From Wyeomyia smithii (Eukaryota > Arthropoda > Insecta > Diptera > Culicidae): DNA of 64,000 nt. The position numbers were made by a program, and so were the translations under genes. Below the pieces are notes generated by a model, which was not told where the DNA came from, searched no databases, and saw only the letters and a list, made by a program, of their open reading frames with translations. The stretch lies in contig NC_073695.1 of the NCBI RefSeq assembly GCF_029784165.1, forward strand, positions 228,255,916 through 228,319,915, in the 5' to 3' direction. Below are positions 10,768-22,479 of the stretch, in pieces; the first letter of the stretch is position 1, and every line of letters starts with the position of its first letter.

Positions 10768-11747
10768 TTCGATAAATTCGAAGTAATGCAAGATTCTAGT
10801 AAAACGGTGGAGGAAAATATGTAATAGAATCTATCTCTTATTCATGAACTTGTTTGTGACATAATATGTGTCGAATAAATTCATGGAAGTGAAAACTGGT
10901 TACTCCTTTCTTCCTTCATAAGTTAGGTCTACAATCTCGTTGATTGAGGACGTTTGACTTCGAACGTTGATTGCCGATATTTGACTTTAATTTTTGAGTT
11001 CAGTTTTATTATTTTTGATTTGAAACTTCTGTCAACTTTGGATTTTTCACATTTTATTTTGGACTTCTGACTTTCGGTCTTTAATTTTTGGAATTTGATT
11101 TTTGGCTTTTGACTTTGAACTTTCCACTGTCGACTTTCGTTTTTAGACTTCCATCGCTTAGTTATCATTTTTCGAGTTCGAACCTTTAATTAAAATTTTT
11201 TTCTCTAAAACCTTCTGATATTCACTTTCTGATATTTGTTAATTTACCTTTAACCCCCGTAACTTTTATTATTTCTTTTTTCACTTTCGATTTTTGACCT
11301 AAATTTATTTTTTAAGTTTCGACTTTTGATATAAAACTTTCGAGTTCTTCAATTCGAATATAAAGTTAGCAAGGAAGTTAAATGATCAGATCATTCATTT
11401 CTATTGTGAATTTTGGTGCTGCTGTTTTTCGGTCTTATTCTTTCCTCTTTTTGGTACCGTTTCGTGATAACCTTAAATCTTATGTGAACCAGGAAAGAGT
11501 TTAGTTTTTGTTTTGAAGCAGAAACAATGAAGATTACATTTTTACAACTCTGTTGCAACGTTTATCATAAATCTAATCAATTTTTATCTCTTTTTTTAGG
11601 TACGTTCATATCGAGATAAGAAAAAGCTTTCGTGATTATATTGGACGCCGTCTAACTGAGTGAGCATTATTTTTTTGAAATTATCAAATATTCTTCAACG
11701 ATTTTCGATCGTACTGTTATGATTTTTCAGTGTTCTGAAATACTTCG
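10768..11747. repeat. Tail-to-tail intergenic with degenerate GACTTT-type repeat
   Basis: Between two convergent P450 genes. From about 10945 to 11350 the DNA is a degenerate short tandem repeat built on TTTGACTTT/TTTTTGA words (for example GACTTCTGACTTTCGGTC and TTTGACTTTGAAC). No gene seen. Confidence 0.55.
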
Positions 11748-13415
11748 TTATTTTCGTTTTCTCAAAGCTATAATGACCTCACGCTCGTTGTTAGTGGCAG
11801 CAAAACCTTTGGCAAGCCGCATCGGAACCGGCGTTCCGGCTGTACCTTCCAGACAAAAGTTCAGCAACAAGTGGTACACAATCGATTTCACTTCGGTGAG
11901 GGCAAGTCGCGAACCGATGCAATTCCTCGGCCCAGAACCAAAGGGAAGATACGCGCCCAAATTTATCGATTGTTTATTTTCACTGCCAAATCGCTCCGGA
12001 TCGTACTTTTCCGGCTGGGGATAGTATTCGGGATCACGGTGAAGAGCATGAACCGGAATCCAAACGGCGGTACCCTTGTCGATGGTGAATTGCAATTTGC
12101 CCTCATTAACTTGATAATCGCGAACGCACAGTCTGTCGATCATCGGAATCGGGGGCCACAGTCGGAGACTTTCCGAGACACACATATCCAAATATTTCAT
12201 GCCGTGAAGCGTTTCATAGCTCAGCGGTTCCCCGCTGAGACGCTGATGGGTTTCTGATATTTCTTCATACAACCGCTGTTGAATGTCCGGATTCATCGCA
12301 AGCTCGTATGCGAAGAAGGTTAGACAAGTCGACACCGTATCGAATCCGGCAACAAAGAAATTTATACATTGAGCAACCATATCAATATCTGTCATCTCAA
12401 TTCGCTTTTGGCTTTGCCCAACTTCCGATTCGTGTACGGTAGCAAATCCCTCCGGTTGATCGTTCTCCGCCTCATACTTGAGTGTTCCACCTCTTGCTTC
12501 GATTAACAGCTGAATCATGTCACGGCGCAGAATGTGTTCTGATTGTCGGGTTCTAATAGCGTGTAAAATAAGCTTAGTGAAATAATCTATCTGCTCCCGG
12601 TCTACAATATCTATTCCGAGGAAATCCATAATGCGTGGAAATAACTGAATGGCAATTACGCGAAACGCAACACTTAATCGATTGAAGCGCATCATCTTGC
12701 GCCCGTTAACGTAGAAATCATTTTCGGGATTTTCAAGCGAATCAACTTTAATACCGAATGCGCAAGTAGCTATAACATCATTGGCGAACTTTGAAAAAAT
12801 ATCCTTCATGTCCCGTTCCAGTGAAACAACTTTCGTCAGTTGCCTATTATAGTGAGATGCCATATTTTCACTACACTCCAAAATCAGCTCGAACATCTGC
12901 CGCATTTTGCTCCCCGTGAAGGCAGGACTTAGCGTGGCCCTCATATTACGCCAGCGTTGCCCCATCAACGTTAGTAAGGTTTTGTTAATTATAATTTTCG
13001 GACTCTTACACTTGGGATTCCAGAAAAACGGTCGTCTATCCACGAAGCTGTCGAACTGCTTCACCATAATCTTCTTTATCAGCTCCGGATCGGTCAGCAT
13101 AAACACAGGACCGTAACCATCGTACAAACCCACGGCTCTTTGAATTTTAAAATAATTAAAATTAAATGCTCACATAAGACAACTATAGCTAAATTGTACT
13201 CACTTGTTTGCAGGAAAGCTATCGTACACCATTTTAACAAATTCTCCCATCGAGCTCTTCTTGAACATCAGAACCCGTGTGTTTCCGAACAGTAAGCCTT
13301 CTGGCAGAGCCGGTAGGGATTTCTTCCGAAAATAGTCATTCTTTCTCGTGAACCAATAAAAAGTCAACAGTATCACTACACCCGCCAAAACCAGGCTAAC
13401 GAATTCGAGCATCAT
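11748..13415 (-). CDS. Cytochrome P450, CYP9 family, intact
   Basis: Exons 13204-13415 and 11748-13137, with a 66-bp GT-AG phase-2 intron, encode 533 residues. The first of two Met codons (MMLEFVSL) gives an anchor exon of 212 bases, the same length as in four other loci here. Residues ~5-21 are the membrane anchor. Motifs: WRNMR from 133, AGFDT 334-338, ESLR (E393/R396), PERF 451-454, and Cys477 in FGSGPRNCIG. The post-anchor linker KKSLPALPEGLLFGN differs from the KPIPxxKPT and KPIPSxAA types of its neighbours, so it probably belongs to a separate subgroup or subfamily. It is likely an ER monooxygenase; substrate unknown. It is convergent with the 9091 gene. Confidence 0.92.
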
Positions 13416-15347
13416 TTTTTAAAGCCGTGCTCGTGCAGCTCATCAATCAACAGCCGCCACGCGTATACTGATTGTTAACAGCGAATTGTTTAGGTCAAAT
13501 TTTCGCATTCTCGCTTTCAATGTAGTGGAGTGGTGAATGTAGTGAAACACAGATGTGAAGCATTTTGTTGTTTTTACAATACATTCGACACTTTGGAAGC
13601 TATAAAATGCCGGCTTTAATCGGTGTGTTTTTTGTTATACGCAGTAGCTCTCTGGTGTGCTTTTAACATTGGCACATATATCAGATCAAATTATATCTAA
13701 TACAGTAAATGACATCATTCTAGCTTGTTTTATATAATACCCGTGAAGAAATTAAGACTTAATTTCTCCAAAAGTTATGTTTCAATTTTGACATAATAAA
13801 AAAGTTTACCTTTTGTTGGAAACATGCATTTTGTTCATTAGATTTCTTTTCTAGCCAATTTATTTGTTTATTTCACTGATTGATTTTAGGCGGTTTATAG
13901 TTTAGATTTACTTCGTTTTACGAATTTGATTCCATTTTATTATTCTTTTTTAAATTCTGCCGTGCTATATATCAGTTAATATGATTTTCTAATATGCTGC
14001 TAACTTATCTATTGTACTCTTTTTTTATCTTAAAACCAAAATTTAATTCATTGATGTTTTTTTGTGTTTTATTCTATCTAATATTTGTTTTTAAAAATGA
14101 AATTTATATGTATTTCCTATTTATGTGAATAAAAATTGATGAACTGCAATCAATTCAACATTATTTAGTTTTATCGAACTCATTTTAAGTGTTTCAGTTG
14201 GCTCATATACAACATTTTGTTTTATTTGTTATTTTGTTAATTCAATTCATCTTATTATGTGCTTCATTCACTCTCTAAATTTCAACAATACAAAAAACGT
14301 TAGAACTAATTGATAAGAAAATTGTTTCTGTGAATATGGCAACACTGTCGCTCATAATCAAATTTTGAAAGAATGGTTACAACTATTCTTCCGAAAAGGG
14401 AGGAGATGTAGTATACCTACCAAGAGACGTACCTATTCCGTAAGCTGTATATGGGATATACGAATGGGCACGTAGTATGAAAGGATACTACATCCTCCCC
14501 CTTTTCGGAAGGGAAGACTGGTGTAGCCATTCTTTCATGTGTTTCTGCAAGAGCTTCGATTCGTATCTGATGTTTAAATAACAGAAGCAAAGCAGCCAGG
14601 CAATATTTAATAGGAAAAAAAAGAACTAACGGAATAAATCATAATATAAAACCAACAAATGCTGCAGTAGGGGATCTAGTTTCTCCAATAAAAACAGAAA
14701 AAATAGAACTATGTAGAACCTTTCAGAATAACAGATATTGAAAATAAGAATTGCACAATCCGAAATATGACAACCAGAGAACAAATTAGAAAAACTCGTA
14801 TAACTAAAATGTAAACCAAATGTTTTGTGGTTTATTTTCTTTCGTAACTTGTAGTGAGAAATTGTAAATTATTTCTTTAGAAAAAATTACCGTCATGGTC
14901 TCGACGATCCCTCTCGACTATGCCTCACACAAAATAGCCAAAGGATTAATATTAAAAAAACATTAGGAAAAATGTAGAAGAAAAGCGAACAAGAATGGAC
15001 TCTGTAATCTATTTCAAAACCTCTAAATCTATAAATAGAAATCTAGTCTAGCTATAAGATTACTAAATTTTTATGATTGAACCTTGAGACGAGATTACTA
15101 CATATTATGGAGTTGGACACGCTTTGTTTTGTCTCTAGTAAATAGTCTCTAGTAAATAAACTGACACACATAATTTAAATTAACCCTACAAAACTCTTAT
15201 ATGTGAACAATATTGCCAAAGATATGAACACTGTGAAAACAACTGTTAAGGAGTTATGAGGTTTTGTCGCGCCAACGGACCAATTTGCTCCACTGTGCGT
15301 CGTGCTTGCCTTCGGTTCACTCACCGATTCGACAAATTCAACAAGAG
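13416..15347. other. Intergenic DNA between P450 and kinase-like gene
   Basis: AT-rich, upstream of the 11748-13415 P450 and downstream of the kinase-like gene. It holds a foldback element (14367-14536) and, at 15112-15127, a 16-bp word GTTGGACACGCTTTGT that recurs at 17149-17164 on the other side of the kinase-like gene. No gene seen. Confidence 0.45.
14367..14536. repeat. Foldback (inverted-repeat) MITE
   Basis: Both ends carry GAAAGAATGG...CCATTCTTTC, followed inward by CTTCCGAAAAGGG...GATGTAGTAT and its inverse ATACTACATC...CCCTTTTCGGAAG. The arms are about 55 bp and imperfect, around a ~65-bp centre. It is non-coding. No target-site duplication was resolved. Confidence 0.6.
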
Positions 15348-15457
15348 AGAGTCAATAATGTTTTTGTTGATAACAAATATTTGAAACTCGTCACTAATAT
15401 TAAATCATTTGAGTGTTTTAGTCACTCACATATAGACAGAGAGAAATACTAAAGTAT
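15348..15457 (+). repeat. Direct repeat, downstream copy, flanking kinase-like gene
   Basis: About 105 bp (AAATATTTGAAACTCGTCAC ... CATTTGAGTGTTT ... TAGACAGAGAGAAATA) that recurs at 17410-17534. The upstream copy has an extra ~20 bp. The pair brackets the CHK-kinase-like gene. Confidence 0.6.
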
Positions 15458-15682
15458 ATAATGCGAATATTTAACAAGCAGAATGACTTTTCGCGATCGA
15501 TGATCGTCATCCCCAGCGTAGCAAGACCATGATTACAAGCACTCGTAATAACACGCTAAATCGATGAAAGAGTGTGATTTTCTTTCCGTCGGCATAGAAC
15601 TCAATTATTTTTGGTTTGGGTGTTTTTACTACAGACGGTTTACACATCAGGAATTGTGCTATATTATTTCGATCAATAGACT

Positions 15683-17006
15683 CTAACTATTCAAATATCC
15701 AAACCTGGCAACATCATGAATCAAACCACTCATCCGTGCCCGATAGATCTTCGATGCTTTCTCTTCAGTTGCATAATTAAACTCCAGGTCTTTGTCACCT
15801 TTTGTCATCTTTTCAACCCACTCGTCCATGTCGGGTAAATCGTCAGCAGCCGTACAAATTATGGGCACCACGAGCAATCCCATAATCAACCCGAAACGAC
15901 CGTACTTTTTCCATTGTGCTTCGTAAGCCTCTCTGGGAAATTGGCGCTTCGCATCACCACCCAGTCGCTCGAGATGATCGCACAATGAGTTGTAATAAAT
16001 GTCCAGTAACTGATCATAGTGCTGGGCACGGAGCTTCGTATCAGTGCAGATAAAAATAAAGTACGACAGGTCCAAAATCGGAGACACGTAGCGACACAAC
16101 TGCCAGTCGATGAGCCGGATGTCGACTGGTACTGAGTTCTAAAAAATGGACCTCTATTAAAATATGACCAAACTACGGGAAAAATGTACTTACTTCGTCA
16201 TCGTAAGTGAACATCATATTGTTGATCCAGCAATCTCCGTGACCGAGAACGGCATACGGATCAGCATCGTCAAAACTAACACAATCTTTGTACTGTTTAG
16301 TTACTTCTCCCTCCAGTTTTGTCATTAGTTTTTTCACTTCAGCATCTTTCTCATCGTCCAGGGTCCCAATCGCCCGTTGGTACAGATCCGAGAATATTTT
16401 GTCGATGGTTTTTTCAGGATCCGTTTCAATCATCAACTTCATTGGATCAGTTAACCTTTTGAAAGCGAAAAACTGCTCCGGTTGTTGCTCTCTCATAGCG
16501 AAGGATACAGCGTGCAATTTCCCCAGTTGTTCTAGCAGCATTCGAGTGTGCTTGTAATCCACTGGTACATATTTGTTCCACATGCGGAAGTGTTTCTCAC
16601 GCAAATCTTCCATTATAACCACAGCTTCCAACTTTTCCACATTGCTATGGGCGTAATAACACTTCGGAGCACCCATGAACCCTTCACCACCTTCCTCTAC
16701 GTTCACACCTTTATCCGACTGAAACTTTTCCAACGACGGAATCACCACATTATACACTTCCGCCTCTCGGTTAAACATTCCAATCGATTGCTGGCGACGT
16801 GCCAAATTTTCCGACAAATCTTTCACCATAAGAACTAGCTCCTTGCGGTCCTCCTGGCTGATGATCACTTTGGACATAGTGCCCACGAATCCATCGCCCT
16901 TCTTGGAACCCGCTTCAAACTCGATCCGGTATTTACCTTCGGTAAAACCCTGCTCGGTGGCGATTTTTCGTAGTCCGATCTGCACGTACTCGGGTTGTGC
17001 GTCCAT
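15683..17006 (-). CDS. CHK/EcKinase-like small-molecule kinase
   Basis: Exons 16194-17006 and 15683-16138, with a 55-bp GT-AG intron, give 422 residues, the usual size for insect EcKinase (ecdysteroid kinase-like, CHK domain) proteins. The fold is a choline-kinase/aminoglycoside-phosphotransferase relative. Visible motifs: VVIMEDL (~129-135), LGKLHA (161-166), catalytic-loop HGDCWINNMM (H256-D258, with the usual paired Asn), and IDWQ (281-284), whose Asp is the Mg-binding DFG equivalent. The intron falls between the last two motifs. There is no signal peptide or membrane segment, so the protein is cytosolic. Family members are known or proposed to phosphorylate ecdysteroids or xenobiotic metabolites; the substrate here is unknown. 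It is flanked by direct repeats (15348-15457, 17410-17534). Confidence 0.9.
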
Positions 17007-17409
17007 CGTTGCTCGTGACTCCTAAGCGATATGGCACACTTAGCACCTCAGTTTGTAATTTTATCAATCTCACTCTAGCGCAAAATTACCGTTCGGTGAG
17101 ATTAGATATGTGATTCTAGGATGACGATTCATTGACAAACTGTCGTCTGTTGGACACGCTTTGTCTCAATTGATTGCAATGGCTGTTTACTGAGCAATTA
17201 CGATGATAGTAGTGAAGTGTGTCTGCTTGGTTGAGCTGTAAAGAGATTGATTTTCAAGGTTTTCGAACTTCGTTATGTAAACTGAAAATACTGAGCTTAC
17301 TGTTAGAAAGTGCAAAGAGAAGACACGTGCTGTTCGCCGCGTCACCGCTCCGTCAGAGCAACTCGCTTTGTCCAAATTAGAGAGAACTGTAGAACTAAAC
17401 GATACTAAG

Positions 17410-17534
17410 GTTAGAAATGTTTGCGTTGATATTAAATATTTGAAATTCGCCACAAATATTAAGTCATTTGAGTGTTTCATTTGATGATAGGTTGCTGTCA
17501 CTCGTACATAGACAGAGAGAAATAGCAAAGTTTA
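17410..17534 (+). repeat. Direct repeat, upstream copy, flanking kinase-like gene
   Basis: Upstream partner of 15348-15457, in the same orientation and with the same order of words. It lies about 400 bp upstream of the kinase-like start codon, so it may be part of a duplicated promoter region. Confidence 0.6.
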
Positions 17535-18535
17535 AACTGTGAGCATGCGGCTATCAGAATAACAGTATTTAGTTTTTTTAGTTCGCGCGTAAATAGGTGA
17601 GGTGCACAGTAGAGGTTTAATTATACTGAACCCTACTGCATCTCCCTTCAATGGTTTACAAATGACTAACAGAAAAGAAACGAAAACTGATAAATTTGAA
17701 ATAACAGTGATATAAAAATATCATATCAAAGGAACACTATTAGACAAATTGACGCAAAATATAAAAATCAATATGAATTGAATATGAGAAAACATATGCG
17801 TTATAAATGCGATAGATATTGATATTGACTAAAAAAAAACGTGAAAAGAGTAGGAAATGAAAACAAAAAATTATTGAAAAACAGTAAACCTAGCACAAAA
17901 GTAAGTTAGCTGTTTAATTTACATTAATTTTATTATTTCAAACCCGGTGTAAAAAAATGTAGTGGTCAATATCTTTCAAAAAGGTATACAGCAAAAGAGG
18001 ACACACCATTATAGATCTAAATACTGGTCGCAGTGGTAATATGTCCCCGACAGGGAAAAAAGAACTCGGTCTTCAATAACAAATATTTGATTAATATAAT
18101 TTTGGTTTAGACGTCGCTAAGCATAGTATTATTAACATTATTCAACAGCTGAATAAAGTTTAAGACGCATTTGCGCCAACTCGACTAAAGGCTGGCAGCA
18201 TCTTCTCTGATAAAGTTGCATATAGCGTTCTAAATGAGGTTTTAAGTACCAAAGTGGAGGCGATATATAAGCCAAAATGGTTCACGCAGTTGAAGACATA
18301 GTTCTACTATCGTCAGGTTTTACCTATTATCGTCAGGGGGGGAAATGATGTCTAAGATCGTTAATTTCTTGTATAATGGTTCTTCATAATGCAGAGCACC
18401 TTCCTGCAAAAAATTACTTCTCTATGACTTCATTAACCCCCCGGACGATAAATGGACAAACCTGACGTAAAAAGAGTCGATACCCTATAACTTTTTATTT
18501 CATTGTTCACAATTCTACAACAACTCTGCTACTTA
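17535..18535. other. Intergenic, upstream of kinase-like gene
   Basis: AT-rich. Around 18005-18060 a diverged piece resembles the S2 SINE 3' end (TAGATCTAAATACTGGTCGCAGTG...). The words CGCCAACTCGACT and GGCTGGC near 18174-18200 recur near 47620-47645. No gene seen. Confidence 0.4.
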
Positions 18536-18688
18536 ACGTTTGCGGTAAAAATGGACTTTCTTCGGATAGTGACAAATAATAGACTAAGACAGATAATTAA
18601 GTTTAATAAATTTTCCATGGAAGGTAATTATGTAGCTTACTTGCGAAAAAAATTCTACTTCCTTGCGAGCGGCATTCCGGTAGTTTCG

Positions 18689-19277
18689 TCATAACGAACG
18701 TGACGAGTTTTTGAGTTCGTTTTTCTTTTTATTTATCAATTCCTGCTCAGTTTTCGCGACAAAATTGTTGGAATAGATCTTACGCTTCAGGTTTGCCCAG
18801 AAATCCTCCAGTTTACGCAACTTGGTGACGTTGGGCGGGTGAGAGGTCTTGTCGTCCATCGCCATCGCCGAGCCATGATTTGCCAGGAAAATCGACTGGC
18901 GCTTCGTCATTGCCTGCAACTCCGAGACCAGTGGACGGAACTGCCACTTACTGACATGTACGTTCATGTTCGCCACTGTTTTCACTGTTTGGCCGATTGC
19001 ACTGGCCTCCCGGCCAAGCGATGTAGCCACTTTTCCCTCGGTTTTCCTCTTTAGCATCCTTTGCAGCTTCTTGCCGCTCAGGATCGTCGGCCGTCCGGAA
19101 CCGGGCTTTCTTTCGATGCTCTGATTGTTGTTTAATGGTGCCAAGACGTTGTAGATGCCGACCGAGCGTTTCCGGTGTCAACGAACTGCCGCACGATGTC
19201 CGTTGTCGACGCGACGGGCACCGTTCTTCGAACGCGCACACTTCTGAACGGAGTAGCTTCACTATTTTCGCCATCAA
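18689..19277 (-). pseudogene. Mariner-family transposase remnant
   Basis: Two overlapping frames together cover the start (MMAKIVKLLRSEVC) and the end (EDFWANLKRKIYSNN) of a mariner-like transposase, with a frameshift near 19140 and the central catalytic part missing. It cannot encode active transposase. The C-terminal 'PPNVTKLRxxEDFWANLKRK' block is typical of a mosquito mariner group. Confidence 0.7.
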
Positions 19278-19336
19278 GGTTAGAGTTCGACTGACAGAGC
19301 TGTCAAATTTTTCGATTCATGGTCACTATGATTGAT

Positions 19337-19552
19337 GTAAATCTCCCAGATGGTCTCGAAATACGATGCTGGCCTAACAAGCCAGTTGTCGTAGGTTCGA
19401 GTCTTGGCTCGAGAGAGACTGTTAGTGTCAGTAGGATCGTAGCGCTAGCTCCGCAATTGTCCTGTACACTCAACATTCGGCTGCGAAGTCTGTGTATAAA
19501 TAACAGAAGGTCAAGTTCCGAATCGGAATGTAGCACCAAGGCTTTTCTTTTT
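19337..19552 (+). mobile_element. tRNA-related SINE (family S1), full-length copy
   Basis: 216 bp, the same length as the copy at 2727. It has B-box-like GGTTCGAGTCT. The 10-bp direct repeat TATGATTGAT flanks it (19327-19336, 19553-19562). It is nested in the mariner element. Confidence 0.82.
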
Positions 19553-19648
19553 TATGATTGATACTGCATGGGTTGTTTCGTCGGTGCGTGTGAAGGTAAG
19601 CTAATGAAAAATCAGCAATTTTTAGCCTTCTTTTTACCGCAAACGTTA

Positions 19649-20514
19649 TTATAATTTTCTAATTTCTAATTGCCATAATTTAAGCAAAATACAATTTCGT
19701 TTCATTCGTTTTATGATTCTACTACGATGTACTGCGAACAAATTTTGCATTATATACAACTTAAAGTTTCCAAAAAAAAACAAAAAATTTAGTTTCTTTT
19801 TCAATGAGAAGTACGCGTACTATTTGCTTAGTACAGTCCTTGGTAGGTATTAATTATTGGTTGGATGCAGCGTTCTCTGGCAATATATTTTACGAAGCTC
19901 GATCCCCCAGCGTTCCGATCACTGCTCCTATCCTCTTTTCTCAGTGTCGTTTTACGATGATGCCTGTCAACAAGTTTCTTCCATTTATTACTGTTAAAAG
20001 CTTGAATCGTATAAACCTGTAAATCGTAAGAATGTCGCATATTGTCTATAATGTTGCCCCAATTCTATTTATAAACACTGATGTCAATATGTAACTCAAT
20101 ATTGCCTCATATACGAAGAAATAATAACATGCGATCTGAATTGACCTTCTTTTCAACTGTTAAACGATTCATGCAACTGCAATCAACAAGCTTTGAAATA
20201 TCTATCAAGGATTGTCCGTCTTTTGCGTTCATTTTTAATACCTAATTCTTTGAATCTTTCAGGAGCTAGATTTGAAAAACTGGAGTCGCTGAACGGATAA
20301 TATTGCGATCAAATTTGACATAAAAATGAAATCATTCTTCATCACTTGACTGTCACGAATAAGTAAGTTGTATAAAATTCATTTTACAATCCTCTTACAA
20401 CTGTTCTAGGATTTTTCAAGAAATATTAATGTCATCGTAGACCACACAAATTAGAAATCCTGCAATTTTGCACTGTAATTGAGCTTAGCACTGTAGATAA
20501 CTGTACTGCGATAA
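19649..20514. other. Intergenic, nothing recognised
   Basis: AT-rich with no coding signal or repeat that could be named. Confidence 0.4.
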
Positions 20515-21300
20515 AACCTTTTTACCTTTGTTATACTAAACAAAGGTTATAAAATCGGTCTAAAAACGCAAAATAGATCCATGATCCGGAGAACCGAATC
20601 GTATATACCATTCGACTCAGTTCAACGAACTGAGCAATGTCTGTTCGTGTGTATGTAAGTGTGTATGTGTATGTGTGTGTGTATGTATGTTGTCTGTATG
20701 TATGTGCCGCAAAATACTAACGCACCTTTCTTACAGAACGCAATATCCGATTTTAATGATCCTATACGCAAATGAAAGCTACTGTGCTCCCCCAGAATGC
20801 TACCGAGTGGATTTTTGATTAGTGGCTTAGAGTTTAAAATTTTGATCAAAGTGTATTTTTTATATAAGACATTAAACTTTTAAGGCAAAATTAATGGCAC
20901 GGAGAGCCATGTGTTATATACCAATTTACTCAGATCGACGAATTGAACAATTTATGTATGTTTGTGTATGTGTGCCTGTAAGTATGTATGTGTGAATATG
21001 TTGTTTATAAGTGTAGTATATCAAAATCGACCCAAAAAAGAAAAATAACAAAAAAAATCTCTTTACAGAAGGCTTATTCCGATTTTGATGTTCGCATGCT
21101 CAAATGAAAGCCCCAGAGATCTTTGAAAATCATACTGCCATCTTTTTTTGGTTGCTTGAACTGTAGAGTTTTGACCAAAGTATATTTTAGTATATTTTAC
21201 TTTCTGGATAATTTTTCTCTCTCACTGCTCTTTCGTCTTCTCTATCTCTCTTTTTTCGTATCGCTATTTATTTCTCAAAGAAAATCAACAATCATGGACA
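20515..21300 (+). repeat. Dispersed repeat (ACCTTTGTTATACTAAAC family), copy 1
   Basis: It begins with the palindrome ACCTTTGTTATACTAAACAAAGGT, then ATAAAATCGGTC. It contains a TG/TATG microsatellite (20650-20705) followed by GCACCTTTCTTACAGAACGC and CCGATTTTAATGATC. A second, diverged version of the same module (microsatellite 20945-21005, CTTTACAGAAGGC, CCGATTTTGATG) follows about 330 bp later, so the element is an internal dimer. The right end is uncertain. Copy 2 lies at 24117-24830. Confidence 0.6.
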
Positions 21301-21717
21301 ACTTTTCATAATCTTTACACTCTTCGTAGTGCGTCTTAACTGGTGTAAATAAATTACCCTTAAGCTTTTTCTTGGAAATTTGAACCAGATTTCAGAAGAA
21401 ACTGCAATGCTTACTTAGCTCCTTATCTTCCAAAGCTTCCGTGCTTACTTCTTATAAAATATATACTAAATTGTACGTTGAACCTAGATTTGCGAAGAAT
21501 AAGAATCTTCTACAGCTTTCGGGAGCCAAACATTGTAGCAAAATCTAATCTCACATTGTTCAAATGTAACACAATTAGCGATGCAGATATTTTGAAAAGC
21601 TTTACCAAAGATGTATAGACCTATTTACGTACGAATATGTTAGTGCCACCCGCTTGCAATGCTACATTTTGAACAGCTGGAAAACTTTTCAGTTGAACAC
21701 TTATTCTATGATTTTAA

Positions 21718-22475
21718 GGGGTTATATACCTTTTTAGTTTTCAAAAAACCGAAAAAATATTTATTGTATTATTATGTATTATATTCTTAAGATGTTGTAT
21801 TTATCTTGAGAACATTTTCACAAATTTTCATAAAGATCTGAGCAATAGGAAGAAAGTTAGAGCGATTTGCAGCGCGCCTCGCCACGGCCGCATAAGCTAA
21901 ACTTGAAACTTTACACGCGATTATCTCGGAATAGTGATTTCCGAAAAATGACTTTGCCGTGATCCTGATTGCGGGAAAACTACTGAACCGATTTCCTTCA
22001 TCTTTTTTTTTAAATTTTCGTTATTAAATTCGCCGGTCCTTGAACGATCGCTTTTCGAAACATACAGTTACATTTTGCCGCAAAAAAAATTTTAATGCAA
22101 TTTTTAGCGCTTAAAACGTGCATTTTTTGGGAAAAATGTTCCCATTTGCACTGAAAACAAAATACTCATAAAAGCGATCGTTCAAGGACCCGGCACACTT
22201 CTAAACTAATGAAATAATATGAGTTTTTTTATTTCGGTTGACCCGCTGCTTCTCTATCAGGATCACTGCAAGCCTCTGCAAAAAAATAGCGTTTCGGGGA
22301 AACGGCCATTACTCCAGTAATAATTGGTATATCTCATAATCAAACGTATTTTGTTGTTGTTGATAAACTGTACTTTCAGAAAAATACCCCTTTGATGCAA
22401 TGAAAATGGTGCTATGCACTTAAAAATAGATTCAAACTTCCCTCATTTTTCTCGACCAAAAAGGTATATAACCCC
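21718..22475. mobile_element. TTAA-flanked MITE (piggyBac-like)
   Basis: The 18-bp perfect inverted ends GGGGTTATATACCTTTTT lie between TTAA tetranucleotides (21714-21717, 22476-22479), the target preference of piggyBac-type transposases. Total length is 758 bp. An inner inverted repeat (CCGGTCCTTGAACGATCGCT near 22031 and its inverse near 22166) suggests a second, nested palindromic element. It is non-coding. Confidence 0.75.
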
Positions 22476-22479
22476 TTAA

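Larger units (their letters stand above)
18536..19646 (-). mobile_element. Internally deleted Tc1/mariner-type transposon
   Basis: Perfect 16-bp terminal inverted repeats ACGTTTGCGGTAAAAA...TTTTTACCGCAAACGT sit between TA dinucleotides (18534-18535, 19647-19648), as for Tc1/mariner elements. On the minus strand, pieces of a transposase remain. An N-terminal helix-turn-helix part starts near 19277 (MMAKIVKLLRSEVC). After a frame change come a linker (IERKPGSGRP, 19100s) and a C-terminal part (LEDFWANLKRKIYSNNFVAK, near 18770). The region between, which should carry most of the catalytic D,D,D/E core, is largely missing. An S1 SINE (19337-19552) is inserted near the 5' end. Confidence 0.8.

Noticed and set aside
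10351..10791. 146-codon antisense frame over the 9091-10767 P450
   Set aside because: Shadow of the P450 coding frame; similar antisense frames occur over every paralogue at the same place.
15264..15452. Small open frame downstream of the kinase-like gene
   Set aside because: It lies in a direct repeat also found upstream of the gene, and no homology was recognised.
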